NCBI GenBank assembly: GCA_013001295.1 | Contig: JABDMW010000028.1 | Coordinates: 181,382-245,381 of the forward strand | From: Hyphomonadaceae bacterium | Lineage (GTDB): Bacteria > Pseudomonadota > Alphaproteobacteria > Caulobacterales > Maricaulaceae | Reading direction: 5' to 3' | Length of the DNA stretch: 64,000 nt | Part shown: in pieces, positions 16,201-25,439 of the stretch | How the letters are laid out: the number at the start of each line of letters is the position of its first letter | Position numbering within the stretch: the stretch's first letter is position 1 | Notes under the pieces: generated by a model | What the model was told of the DNA's origin: nothing | Databases searched by the model: none | What the model saw: the letters and a program-made list of their open reading frames with translations, nothing else | Made by a program: the position numbers and the translations under genes

Positions 16201-18725
16201 TGATCAAAGAACCAGCACGGACGGTTGAGAAAATCATCCCGGCCGTTATGGAACAGATCACTCGTCGCGTCGTGAAGACACCGGCAGCAACACAAGAACG
16301 TGTTATCCCGGCTGTTACCAAGCAAGAGACACGTCGTGTGATCAAAACGCCAGCTGCTACAGTTGAGCGCGTTGTTCCAGCCGTGACCAAGCAGGTAACT
16401 CGTCGTGTGGTCAAGACGCCAGCATCGACACAAGAGCGTGTCATTCCGGCAGTGACGAAGATGGAAACCCGTCGCGTCATTAAAACACCGGCTGCAACAC
16501 AAGAACGTGTTGTTCCGGCTGTGACCAAGCAGGTTTCACGTCGTGTGGTCAAAACGCCAGCTTCTACAGTTGAGCGGGTTGTTCCAGCGATCACGAAACA
16601 GGAAACTCGTCGTGTTGTGAAAACACCGGCTGCGACACAGGAACGTGTCATCCCGGCTGTGACTAAACAAGTCACCCGCCGCGTGGTGAAAACACCAGCG
16701 TCGACGCAAGAACGTGTTATCCCGGCTGTCACGAAGATGGAAACACGCCGTGTTATCAAAACGCCAGCTGCAACAGCTGAACGTATTGTTCCAGCTGTCA
16801 CTGCTCAAGTCTCTCGCCGCGTCGTCAAGACGCCGGCAAGTGTGCAAGAGCGTGCTGTACCGGCTGTCACGAAGATGGAAACACGCCGTGTGATCAAAAC
16901 GCCAGCGTCTACAGTTGAGAAAGTTGTCCCAGCTGTGACCAAGCAAGTGTCACGTCGTGTGGTCAAAACACCAGCCTCTGTTGTTGAGCGGGTTGTACCA
17001 GCAATCACCAAACAAGAAACCCGCCGCGTTGTGAAAACACCGGCCTCTACTGTCGAGAAGGTTATCCCGGCAGTGACGAAACAGGTTTCACGTCGTGTGG
17101 TCAAAACACCGGCAGCGACGCAAGAGCGTGTCATTCCGGCAGTCACTAAGCAGGAAACGCGTCGTGTTGTGAAAACACCGGCACGGACTGTTGAACGGGC
17201 TATCCCGGCTGTCACCAAGCAGGTTTCACGTCAGGTCGTCAAAACACCGGCATCGACACAAGAGCGTGTCATCCCGGCTGTAACCAAGATGGAAACCCGT
17301 CGCGTGATCAAGGAACCAGCACGGACAGTTGAGAAAGTCGTCCCAGCTGTAACCAAGACGGTCTCTCGTCGCGTGGTCAAAACACCGGCCAGCGTCCAGG
17401 AGCGTGTCATTCCAGCAGTCACTAAGCAGGTCGCCCGTCGTGTGGTCAAAACGCCAGCCTCTACGGTTGAGCGCGTTGTCCCAGCGGTTACCAAGCAGGT
17501 TACTCGTCAGGTCGTCAAAACACCGGCAGCGACACAAGAACGTGTCATCCCGGCTGTGACCAAGCAAGAAACCCGCCGCGTGGTTAAAACACCAGCGTCT
17601 ACGCAGGAACGTGTTGTTCCAGCCGTAACGAAGACTGTGACACGTCGTGTGGTTAAAACACCGGCAGCGACACAAGAGCGTGTCATCCCGGCTGTGACCA
17701 AGCAGGTAACCCGTCGCGTGGTTAAAACGCCAGCATCGACACAAGAGCGTGTCATCCCGGCTATAACCAAGCAGGAAACCCGTCGTGTTGTGAAAACTCC
17801 GGCATCAACGCAACAGCGTGTGATCCCGGCCGTCACGAAACAGGTAACCCGTCGCGTGGTCCAAACACCGGCTTCGACACAAGAGCGTGTCATCCCGGCT
17901 GTCACCAAGCAGGTAACCCGTCGCGTTGTTGACGCACCGGCTCGGACAGAGCGTCGTGAGATCCCTGCGGTCTATGACACTGTGACTGTCCAGAAAATGG
18001 TTGAACCGGCACGTATTGAGCGTATCGCGATCCAGCCAGAGTTTGGTACAGTTGAGAAACGCGTCCAGATTACGCCTGAGAAAGCCGAATGGCGTCAGGT
18101 TCTGTGTGAAGCGAATGCGAACGCCACAGTTATCCGTGCGATCCAGCGTGAGCTGCAGTCACGCGGTTACTATCGTGGAGCTCTTGACGGTATCCTGGGT
18201 CAATCAACCTACGCTGCGGTCGAGCAATTCCAGGTCAGAGAAGGACTATCAACAGGTGGCTTAACGCTCCGTACAGTTGATGCTCTGGGTGTTGACTGGC
18301 GCTCAATGGTCAGCGGCGGTAGCTTCCAGTCAGGGTTCTCTTCTGGCGGTATCTCAACTGGCTCGACTACAACAACAGGTGGTGTCGTTGGCGGAGCAGC
18401 AGGCGGCATGAGCGGATACACAATCCGTGCAGACGGTAGCGTTATCAACGCAGCCGGCGCTGTTATCGGTCGCGTCGATGGATCAAACATCGTCGGTCTT
18501 GACGGACGGATCCTCGGAGCTGTTGGAAGCGCATCCGGCGCAGCTGGAAGCATCTCAGGTGGCACCATTACCGGTGGCGCAACTGGCGGTGCATCAGTCG
18601 GCGGCTTTACAGTCCGCGCAGACGGAAGCGTTGTCGATGCCTCCGGTAATGTCATCGGACGGGTTGATGCCAACGGCAACATCCTGAACGCAGCCGGCAC
18701 GATCATTGGTCGCGTTACCCAGTAA
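10209..18725 (+). CDS. giant secreted repeat protein with charge-inverted repeat blocks and a peptidoglycan-binding domain
   Basis: 2838 aa, function unknown. The ATG at 10209 follows GGGGA (10196-10200) by 8 nt and starts a clean signal peptide (MKRTLLMAVCAAAIAAPTIA); an ATG at 10185 lacks a site. Order: signal (1-20); cap with C33 in GECFARV; 53 acidic 23-residue units (50-1268); linker with a second cap, C1330 in GEILCRV; two basic units; an inserted hinge (1391-1468) with a DANGDGADDRDG loop; 50 more mostly basic units (1469-2618); C2633; a PG_binding_1 fold (about 2639-2694); and a Gly/Ser/Thr-rich tail with two related ADGSV segments. Acidic units carry about -3 to -4 and basic units about +3 to +4, and both share I/V-P-A and V-V positions. 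Probably periplasmic or surface, bound to peptidoglycan. Monocistronic: CtrA-like box before, terminator after. Confidence 0.85.
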   Translation: MKRTLLMAVCAAAIAAPTIAQDLPPGNPLPGECFARVIVPAQYQTSSEQIVLREAGEELRKIPARYESVTERVLVQEASFELVTIPATYKNVTETVVVQEASTELVTIPPVYGQATETVVVKPESVEYVAVPATYETVSETVVVQEASTELVTIPPVYETVAETVVVQEASTELVTIPATYETVSETVVVTPQTVDYVTIPATYETVSETVVVQEASTELVTIPATYETVTETIVVQEATTELVTVPATFETVNETMVVQAASTELLTIPATFETVTDTVVVTPQSVDYVTIPATYETVQEAVVVQEASTELVTIPATFETVTETVVVQDAGVELVTVPAEYGTVTETVVVQEATTELVTIPATFETVTDTVVVQPQSVDYVTVPATYETVSETVVVQEATTELVSVPAVYETVTDTVVVTPQSVDYVTIPATYETVQEAVVVQAPSTELITIPATFETVTETVVVTPQTVEYVSVPAVYETVQEAVVVQEASTELVTIPATFETVTETIEVQAASVEYVSIPATYETVSETVVVQEATTELVTVPATYETVTDTVVVTPQTVDYVTIPATYETVQEAIVVQEASTELVTIPATFETVTETVVVTPQSVTYETVPATYETVTETVVVQEASTELVQIPATFETVTETVEVTPQTVEYVTIPAVYETVQEAYVVQAASTELVTIPATYETVTDTVVVQPQSVDYVTVPATYETYEEAVVVQPATTELVSIPATYETVTETVVVTPQTVDYVTVPATYETVQEAVVVQEASTELVTIPATFETVTETIVVQPASSEYISVPAVYENVTETVVVQEATTELVTIPATYETVTDTVVVQPQSVEYVSVPAVYETVQEAVVVQEASTELVTIPATFETVTETVVVTPQTVDYVTIPATYETVQEAVVVQEASTELVTIPATFETVTETVVVTPQTVDYVTIPATYETVQEAVVVQEATTELVSIPATYETVTETIVVQDATTELVQIPATYETVSETVVKRAATTELVTIPATFETVTDTVVVQPQSVDYVTVPAEYETYQEAVVVQEATTELVSIPATYETVTETVVVQEATTELVTIPATYETVAETVVVKEATTELVTIPATFRTVTDTVVVQPQSVDYVTVPAEYETYQEAVVVQEATTELVAIPATFRDVTETVVVQEASTELVTIPATFKTVTETVVVQPQTVEYVATPAQFSTVSESYVAQDAADEMVVIPATYETLTETIVVQEASTRLQAVPATYRTVTETVVVQPQRTEIEVIPAVYETRSERVLISPAREEWKPGSQAINAGQLNRSGQINTNEARQFTVFNGTSQQVIESTETIVNQTGEILCRVLIPAQYKTITKRVVTSPARTVEKVIPAVTKTITKRVVDTPATTREIAIPATTDTLTRRVVKTPARVMSRAEAITAGYFGADGRISGFVDANGDGADDRDGMSRSAATAADRAGDGSRAIRASSGKYGQQVASYTKQVVSKEAGVVERVIPAVTKTITRRVVDTPARTEERVIPAKTSTIKRRVQDRPASTQERVIPAVTKMETRRRIKTPARTVERVIPAVTKTVSRRVVDRPASTQERVIPAVTKQETRRVVKTPASTQERVIPAVTKQETRRVVKTPAATQERVIPAVTKMETRRRIKTPASTVERVVPAVTKQVSRRVVKTPASTIEKVIPAVTEVQTRRVVKTPASTQERVIPAVTKQVSRRVVKTPASTQERVIPAVTKMETRRVIKTPAATQERVVPAVTKQVSRRVVKTPASTQERVIPAVTKMETRRVIKTPAATQERVIPAVTKQVSRRVVKTPAATQERVIPAVTKMQTRRVIKTPASTVERVVPAVTKQVSRRVVKTPAATQERVVPAITKQETRRVVKTPASTVERVVPAVTKQVSRRVVKTPAATQERVIPAVTKMETRRVIKTPASTVERVVPAVTKQVSRRVVKTPAAVQERTVPAITKMETRRRIATPASTAERVVPAITKQVSRRVVKTPASTVEKVIPAITKMRARRVIKEPARTVEKIIPAVMEQITRRVVKTPAATQERVIPAVTKQETRRVIKTPAATVERVVPAVTKQVTRRVVKTPASTQERVIPAVTKMETRRVIKTPAATQERVVPAVTKQVSRRVVKTPASTVERVVPAITKQETRRVVKTPAATQERVIPAVTKQVTRRVVKTPASTQERVIPAVTKMETRRVIKTPAATAERIVPAVTAQVSRRVVKTPASVQERAVPAVTKMETRRVIKTPASTVEKVVPAVTKQVSRRVVKTPASVVERVVPAITKQETRRVVKTPASTVEKVIPAVTKQVSRRVVKTPAATQERVIPAVTKQETRRVVKTPARTVERAIPAVTKQVSRQVVKTPASTQERVIPAVTKMETRRVIKEPARTVEKVVPAVTKTVSRRVVKTPASVQERVIPAVTKQVARRVVKTPASTVERVVPAVTKQVTRQVVKTPAATQERVIPAVTKQETRRVVKTPASTQERVVPAVTKTVTRRVVKTPAATQERVIPAVTKQVTRRVVKTPASTQERVIPAITKQETRRVVKTPASTQQRVIPAVTKQVTRRVVQTPASTQERVIPAVTKQVTRRVVDAPARTERREIPAVYDTVTVQKMVEPARIERIAIQPEFGTVEKRVQITPEKAEWRQVLCEANANATVIRAIQRELQSRGYYRGALDGILGQSTYAAVEQFQVREGLSTGGLTLRTVDALGVDWRSMVSGGSFQSGFSSGGISTGSTTTTGGVVGGAAGGMSGYTIRADGSVINAAGAVIGRVDGSNIVGLDGRILGAVGSASGAAGSISGGTITGGATGGASVGGFTVRADGSVVDASGNVIGRVDANGNILNAAGTIIGRVTQ
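10356..14012 (+). repeat. 53 tandem 69-bp units coding acidic 23-residue repeats
   Basis: Fifty-three consecutive units fit exactly 53 x 69 bp with no indel. A typical unit opens VVVQEASTEL, has I/V-P at positions 13-14, and ends YETVTET. A second class opens VVVTPQTVDY and ends YETVQEA; the classes often alternate, giving a 138-bp super-period. Identical protein units differ at synonymous sites (for example units 36 and 38, at 12771 and 12909), so the array is not fresh slippage. Confidence 0.95.
14469..14504 (+). other. calcium-loop-like motif in the hinge between the repeat blocks
   Basis: Twelve codons encode DANGDGADDRDG (residues 1421-1432), spaced like the D-x-N/D-x-D-G loops of EF-hand, dockerin and thrombospondin type-3 repeats. 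It sits in a 78-residue insertion that interrupts the basic repeat array after its second unit. Calcium binding is inferred from spacing alone. Confidence 0.45.
14613..18062 (+). repeat. 50 tandem 69-bp units coding basic 23-residue repeats
   Basis: Fifty units fit exactly 50 x 69 bp; two more lie at 14241-14378 before the hinge insertion, and the last two (to 18062) are divergent. A typical unit opens VVKTPASTQERV, continues IPAVTK, and ends QVSRR or METRR. The last-two-unit form RREIPAVYD and the first acidic units show intermediate sequences, supporting one common ancestor for both blocks. Aligned on I/V-P-A, Glu positions of the acidic unit become Lys or Arg here. Confidence 0.95.
18123..18290 (+). 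other. peptidoglycan-binding domain (PG_binding_1-like) at the C-terminal side of the giant protein
   Basis: Residues about 2639-2694 read VIRAIQRELQSRGYY, then GALDGILGQST, then AAVEQFQ and a closing TVDALGV. This is the three-helix pattern of PG_binding_1 with its D-G-x-x-G-x-x-T turn. It would tether the protein to the cell wall. The following ~140 residues are Gly-rich. Confidence 0.8.
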
Positions 18726-18743
18726 GCACTGGAAACAAATCAG

Positions 18744-18772
18744 AAAAGCCCCGCCTCGTGCGGGGCTTTTTA
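18744..18772 (+). terminator. intrinsic terminator of the giant repeat gene
   Basis: Perfect 11-bp arms (AAAAGCCCCGC and GCGGGGCTTTT) enclose a 5-nt loop and end in a T-run, 18 nt after the stop codon. Confidence 0.93.
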
Positions 18773-18996
18773 TTGTGAACGGACGAATATTGAAGCGATA
18801 TCCGGGTTAAAACGTGCAAATGGTTGCCAAGAATAAACTTCAGTAATAAGGAATTCCTTCGTTGACTCTGTGAAAGCTTTCCGTATATTTCGGCGCTCTC
18901 ATGGGGAATACCTGTGAATTTCAGATTTAATCGCGGTATAAATGCCCCGGAAACACGCTCTCCGGTTCTATATCGTTCGAAATAGAGGATAAAACT

Positions 18997-19311
18997 ATGT
19001 TCGCAGTCATCAAGACAGGCGGCAAGCAATACAAAGTCTCAAAAGACGAGATTATTATTGTTGAGAAGCTGGACGCGGAAACCGGAAAAAAGGTTTCTTT
19101 TGACGATGTTCTGATGTGTGGTTCAGGCGCTGACGTTACTGTCGGTGAACCAATGATCAAAGGTGCCAAAGTTACGGGCGAAGTGATCGAACAGCGCAAA
19201 GGCGACAAAGTCATCGTATTCAAGAAAAAACGTCGTCAAACATATCGCCGTAAAAAAGGTCATCGTCAAAACGAGACTGTTGTTAAAATCACAGACATCA
19301 AAGCTAAGTAA
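18997..19311 (+). CDS. rplU: 50S ribosomal protein L21
   Basis: 104 aa, opening MFAVIKTGGKQYKVSKDE, the conserved L21 start. It has the central DVLMCG segment, and the basic KKKRRQTYRRKKGHRQ stretch that binds 23S rRNA near L20. GAGG lies 7-8 nt before the ATG. A 224-bp gap after the upstream terminator must hold its promoter. It pairs with rpmA, as in nearly all bacteria. Confidence 0.98.
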   Translation: MFAVIKTGGKQYKVSKDEIIIVEKLDAETGKKVSFDDVLMCGSGADVTVGEPMIKGAKVTGEVIEQRKGDKVIVFKKKRRQTYRRKKGHRQNETVVKITDIKAK

Positions 19312-19356
19312 TCAATTTGAAGACGTGCCCTCACCGGCACAAAATGGAGTAAAGTC

Positions 19357-19626
19357 ATGGCACATAAAAAAGCAGGTGGTTCATCCAACAACGGCCGCGA
19401 TAGTGCTGGCCGCCGTCTTGGCGTCAAAAAATCCGGCGGACAAGCTGTGATTCCTGGAAACATTATTATCCGTCAGCGTGGAACCAAGTTCTATCCTGGC
19501 GAAAATGTTGGCATGGGCAAAGATCATACCCTCTTTGCCAAATCCGAAGGCCGTGTTGAGTTCACAAGAAAACGCAATCAGCGCACATTTGTATCAGTAC
19601 AACCGACGGAAACAGCCAAAGCTTAG
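19357..19626 (+). CDS. rpmA: 50S ribosomal protein L27
   Basis: 89 aa, opening [20 protein letters not shown], the L27 N-terminal tail that reaches the peptidyl-transferase centre. The conserved [16 protein letters not shown] and KDHTLFA segments follow. The mature N-terminus needs no cleavage, unlike Firmicutes L27. It lies 45 nt after rplU, with GGAG upstream, and ends before a terminator. Confidence 0.98.
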   Translation: MAHKKAGGSSNNGRDSAGRRLGVKKSGGQAVIPGNIIIRQRGTKFYPGENVGMGKDHTLFAKSEGRVEFTRKRNQRTFVSVQPTETAKA

Positions 19627-19679
19627 GCGACATACAGGTCGCCGCGTAATGTAGGTGATCTTCAAAACCCAGATTTAAG

Positions 19680-19709
19680 GGGAAGATGGATCGCCATCTT
19701 CCCTTTTTT
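19680..19709 (+). terminator. intrinsic terminator after rpmA
   Basis: Perfect 10-bp arms (GGGAAGATGG and CCATCTTCCC) close on ATCG and are followed by six T. It separates the ribosomal pair from the downstream GNAT-obgE-proBA run, whose start codon follows 27 nt later, so read-through or a nearby promoter is needed. Confidence 0.9.
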
Positions 19710-19735
19710 CGTTTATGGAGTTTAAGGAGCCTAAC

Positions 19736-20320
19736 ATGGAAGAGACACTGAAAACCGAACGCCTCGTTCTGCGCCAGCCGGTCATTACCGACGCGGCGCG
19801 CATGTCTCAGCTCCTGACGGATATGGATATTGTCCGTATGACGTGTACAATTCCCTATCCTTATGTGCCATTGGCCGCCGAGTTCTGGATTATGCAACAC
19901 GCCGCCTGCCGCAGACTCGGGACGAGCTACGGGTATGCGATCACCAAGGACGGCGGCGAAATCATGGGCGTCATGGATTTGTTCACCAACGCTGATGGCG
20001 ATCGAGAGGTCGGATATTGGCTTGGCCGTCCTTATTGGGGCAACGGTTATATCACCGAAGCGGCTCAAGCCGTGATTGAGGAAGGATTTCGGACATTCGA
20101 TATCGATTATATCGATGCCGGGTATTTTTATGACAACCCGGCGTCGGGCCGCGTCTTGGAGAAGCTCGGATTTGAGCGCAAGGACATGGGTAGCAATCTC
20201 TATTCAGTTGCGCGCGGTGAACGTGCTGCAGGAATTGAATTGCGTTTACCCCGCCCTGCGACTATCAAGCCCATCATTACTGAAGGGCAAGACGCGCGAC
20301 AGGCAGCAAGCACGGCCTAG
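19736..20320 (+). CDS. GNAT-family N-acetyltransferase, RimJ/RimL type
   Basis: 194 aa. The start is the ATG at 19736 with AAGGAG 6 nt upstream; an ATG at 19715 has none. The N-terminus TERLVLRQPVITDA is typical of RimJ/RimL-like acetyltransferases. The acetyl-CoA motif is GYWLGRPYWGNGYITEA, and the C-terminal DNPASGRVLEKLGFE is the family signature helix. The acceptor is unknown; protein N-termini or small amines are both possible. GNAT genes between rpmA and obgE are common in alphaproteobacteria. Confidence 0.92.
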   Translation: MEETLKTERLVLRQPVITDAARMSQLLTDMDIVRMTCTIPYPYVPLAAEFWIMQHAACRRLGTSYGYAITKDGGEIMGVMDLFTNADGDREVGYWLGRPYWGNGYITEAAQAVIEEGFRTFDIDYIDAGYFYDNPASGRVLEKLGFERKDMGSNLYSVARGERAAGIELRLPRPATIKPIITEGQDARQAASTA

Positions 20321-22547
<2,227 letters not shown>

Positions 22548-22551
<4 letters not shown>

Positions 22552-23825
22552 ATAAGAGTTTACACACGGACGATCTGACGGCCTATCTCAACACGGTGGG
22601 CGCGAGCGCGAAAAAGGCTGCAAATGCTTTGCGATTGGCAAGCAATGAACAGCGTAATACCGCTATTATCGCCATGGCCGCACATGTGCGCGCAGCGCAA
22701 GACAGCATTATAACAGCCAACGCCGAAGATATGCGGTTGGGCGAGAAAAAAGGCCTTTCGCCTGCCATGCTCGACCGTCTTAAACTCGACAAAGACCGTA
22801 TAGAAAGTATCGCAACAGGCCTCGAAGCAGTAGCAGCTCTTCCTGATCCCGTGGGTGCAGAAGACGAACGCTGGACACGGCCGAATGGCCTGACCATCGC
22901 CAAAATTCGCACACCGATCGGCGTGATCGGCATGATTTACGAAAGCCGGCCCAATGTAACGGCGGATGCGGCATCGCTTTGCCTAAAATCCGGCAATGCC
23001 TGTGTTTTACGGGGCGGCTCAGAAGCCCTGCGCTCCAATACCGCAATCCATCAAGCCTTGGTCAAAGGTTTGACAAAAGCGGGCCTTCCTGAAGCCTCGG
23101 TACAGTATATAAATACGACCGACCGTGCTGCGGTCGGGGAAATGCTGGCCGGGCTTAACGGATCCGTCGACCTGATCATTCCGCGCGGCGGCAAAGGCTT
23201 GGTTGGACGCGTTCAATCTGATGCCCGTGTTCCTGTGTTGGCTCATCTCGAAGGATTAAACCACACCTATATCCATGCGGATGCCGATCCGGACATGGCG
23301 CGCGATGTCGTGTTAAACGCTAAAATGCGGCGTACGGGTATTTGCGGCTCCACAGAAACCGTTCTTATTGATGAAGCAGCCCTCTCCGTCCTTCCAGGTG
23401 TCCTGAATGCATTGAAAGACGCAGGATGTGCCATTAAAGGCGATGAAAAAGCCCGCAAAACTGATGATAGCCTCGTCCCCGTCACAGACGCAGATTTTCG
23501 TACTGAATATCTGGATGCCATCATTAATGTGAAAGTGGTCGCCGATATCGATGAGGCTCTCACCCATATCGCCGAATATGGCAGCGGTCACACCGATGCC
23601 ATCATCACGGCATCCGAGGAAGCCGCATCTAAGTTCCTTTCGAGCGTCGATAGCGCCATTGTCCTCCACAATGCCTCAACCCAATATGCGGACGGCGGCG
23701 AGTTTGGCTTTGGTGCCGAAATCGGCATCGCAACTGGTAAATTACACGCCCGCGGACCGGTCGGGGCGCAACATTTAACCAGTTACAAATATCAAGTGTT
23801 TGGCAACGGACAAACCCGGCCTTGA
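22548..23825 (+). CDS. proA: gamma-glutamyl phosphate reductase
   Basis: Second step of proline synthesis, reducing gamma-glutamyl phosphate to the semialdehyde with NADPH. 425 aa. Signatures are IGVIGMIYESRPNVTADAA, KSGNACVLRGGSEA, and catalytic C266 in RRTGICGSTE. The C-terminal GEFGFGAEIGIATGKLHARGP is diagnostic. Its start overlaps the proB stop (ATGA) and its stop overlaps the nadD start, so the run is one translation-coupled operon. Confidence 0.97.
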
Positions 23826-24421
23826 ATGATGCACAAGCCATAGGCCTGTTTGGAGGTTCATTTAACCCGGCACATGCAGGCCATATGCATGTGGCGGAAT
23901 GCGGACTACGCCGCTTAGGCCTTGATCGTGTCTGGTGGATGGTGAGCCCGCAAAATCCACTTAAACCCAAGCAGCCCAGCTATAAAAGCCGAGTACAAAG
24001 CGTCATCGATCTAAATTTACCATCGCGGATGAAAATCAGCCATATGGAACGGGATTTTGGCACCCAATATACCATCGACATGATTAAGCGCGCTAAAAAA
24101 CGCTGGCCGCGTCACCACTTCGTTTTTCTCATGGGTGCCGACAATTTACGTCAACTTCCCAAGTGGAAAGCCTGGCGTGAGATCATGGAAAGCGTCCCGA
24201 TCGCCGTGATTGCGCGGCCCGGGCAAAAAAGCAGCGATACCTTGAAAGCGAGATTATCCCAAGCTGCCCGCGCCTATGATTTCGCCCGAATTCCAGAAGC
24301 GCAAGCCCATACCTTGGTCTGGCTCAAAGCCCCGGCGTGGACGTATCTGACCCCACCGCTCAACTCGATATCGTCCACCAAAATAAGAACTGCACGAAAA
24401 CTGAGTTCAGATAGGTCATAG
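23822..24421 (+). CDS. nadD: nicotinate-nucleotide adenylyltransferase
   Basis: Adenylates nicotinate mononucleotide in NAD synthesis. 199 aa. The nucleotide-binding signature GGSFNPAHAGHMH (11-23) and the C-terminal ISSTKIR are intact, with MGADN and ARPGQ between. The only start that keeps the signature is TTG at 23822, which overlaps the proA stop in TTGA. There is no clear ribosome site, so re-initiation after proA is likely. A nearby ATG at 23826 is out of frame. Confidence 0.93.
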   Translation: MNDAQAIGLFGGSFNPAHAGHMHVAECGLRRLGLDRVWWMVSPQNPLKPKQPSYKSRVQSVIDLNLPSRMKISHMERDFGTQYTIDMIKRAKKRWPRHHFVFLMGADNLRQLPKWKAWREIMESVPIAVIARPGQKSSDTLKARLSQAARAYDFARIPEAQAHTLVWLKAPAWTYLTPPLNSISSTKIRTARKLSSDRS

Positions 24422-24476
24422 CCTTGACACGCAGATCATGTTAATAGATAAGCCGTCATCTTAACGGAGTAAGACA

Positions 24477-24896
24477 CTGACCAAAGAAAAATTGGCGCCT
24501 AAAAAGACCGCGAAGCGCGCGAAAAAAGCTGATGATGCAGCTAACGAGCTCGCGAATTTTATCCTCGACATTCTAGATAAACAAAGCGCAGAAGACATTG
24601 TGAAACTCGACCTACGCGGTAAATCCTCGATTGCCGACTATATGCTCGTGGCATCCGGCCGTTCAAATCGGCACGTCGGCGCTTTGGCGGATTATGTCCT
24701 GAAAGGCCTTAAAGAAAAAGGGATCGAGAAGCTTGGATCAGAAGGCATTGAACAATGTGATTGGATCCTGATTGATGCAGGCGACGTCATTATGCATTTG
24801 TTCCGCCCGGAAGTGCGCGAGTTTTATAGCCTCGAGAAAATGTGGTCGGTCCCCTCCTTACACGGCGAAACTGATCCAACTCCCGCTGACGCATGA
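24477..24896 (+). CDS. rsfS: ribosomal silencing factor RsfS
   Basis: Binds L14 and blocks subunit joining under starvation. The conserved core runs from FILDILDKQSAEDIVKLDL through GKSSIADYMLVASG and RHVGALAD to DAGDVIMHLFRPE and REFYSLEKMW. A Lys/Ala-rich N-terminal tail precedes it. There is no ATG or GTG in frame. CTG at 24477 has GGAG (24466-24469) at 7 nt and is preferred, giving 139 aa; TTG at 24492 is the alternative, giving 134 aa with a poor 22-nt spacing. It overlaps rlmH by 4 nt. Confidence 0.93.
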   Translation: MTKEKLAPKKTAKRAKKADDAANELANFILDILDKQSAEDIVKLDLRGKSSIADYMLVASGRSNRHVGALADYVLKGLKEKGIEKLGSEGIEQCDWILIDAGDVIMHLFRPEVREFYSLEKMWSVPSLHGETDPTPADA

Positions 24897-25363
24897 AAAT
24901 AAGCGTACGCGCTGGCGGATTGATTAAATCCGGGCCCGAACGCGATCTTATTGACGATTATCTCAAACGAGCCAATTCACTGGCCCGTCCGCTTGGTATC
25001 ACCGAAATATCAGAACATGCTGTTGATCTTCGCAAGGCCAAGTCCCGCGCCGACGAAACCCAAATGTTGATCGCAAATATTGCTCACACCGATGTGCTAA
25101 TCGTACTTGATGAACGGGGCAAAGAATTCACCTCACGGGGGTTAGCCAAAAACATCGCCAATTGGCGGGACGATGGCCAAAAGCGGGTTTATTTCGCGAT
25201 TGGCGGTGCAGACGGATTTGAACCGCCTGTCTTACCCGCTGGCACGATTAAATGGCGGTTGGGCAGCCAAACCTGGCCCCACAAACTGGTGCGGGTGATG
25301 ATCACCGAGCAAATTTACCGCGGTCTGGCGATCCTTGCCAAGACGCCCTACCACCGGGATTAA
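24893..25363 (+). CDS. rlmH: 23S rRNA pseudouridine-1915 N3-methyltransferase
   Basis: SPOUT-fold methyltransferase acting on helix 69 of assembled 70S ribosomes. 156 aa. Visible are LIVLDERGKEFTSRGLA, the knot loop FAIGGADGF, and the C-terminal TWPHKLVRVMITEQIYRG and PYHRD, which form the active site. Its ATGA start overlaps rsfS. The pair rsfS-rlmH is a very common ribosome-factor unit. Confidence 0.97.
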   Translation: MKISVRAGGLIKSGPERDLIDDYLKRANSLARPLGITEISEHAVDLRKAKSRADETQMLIANIAHTDVLIVLDERGKEFTSRGLAKNIANWRDDGQKRVYFAIGGADGFEPPVLPAGTIKWRLGSQTWPHKLVRVMITEQIYRGLAILAKTPYHRD

Positions 25364-25439
25364 TTTCGCAGGGCAATTCGCCGCATTTAAGCTGAGTTCT
25401 TAAGTTAACATCAACATTCAAGCTGTTAAAAAAGATTAT

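Noticed and set aside
15257..16801. 514-codon open frame on the - strand across the basic repeats
   Set aside because: It is a mirror of the repeat codons in one frame; other antisense frames across the array behave alike, and no start signal or protein feature supports it.
10356..18062. Long array of direct repeats resembling a CRISPR
   Set aside because: Units are contiguous 69-bp coding repeats without spacers, in one uninterrupted frame with a signal peptide.
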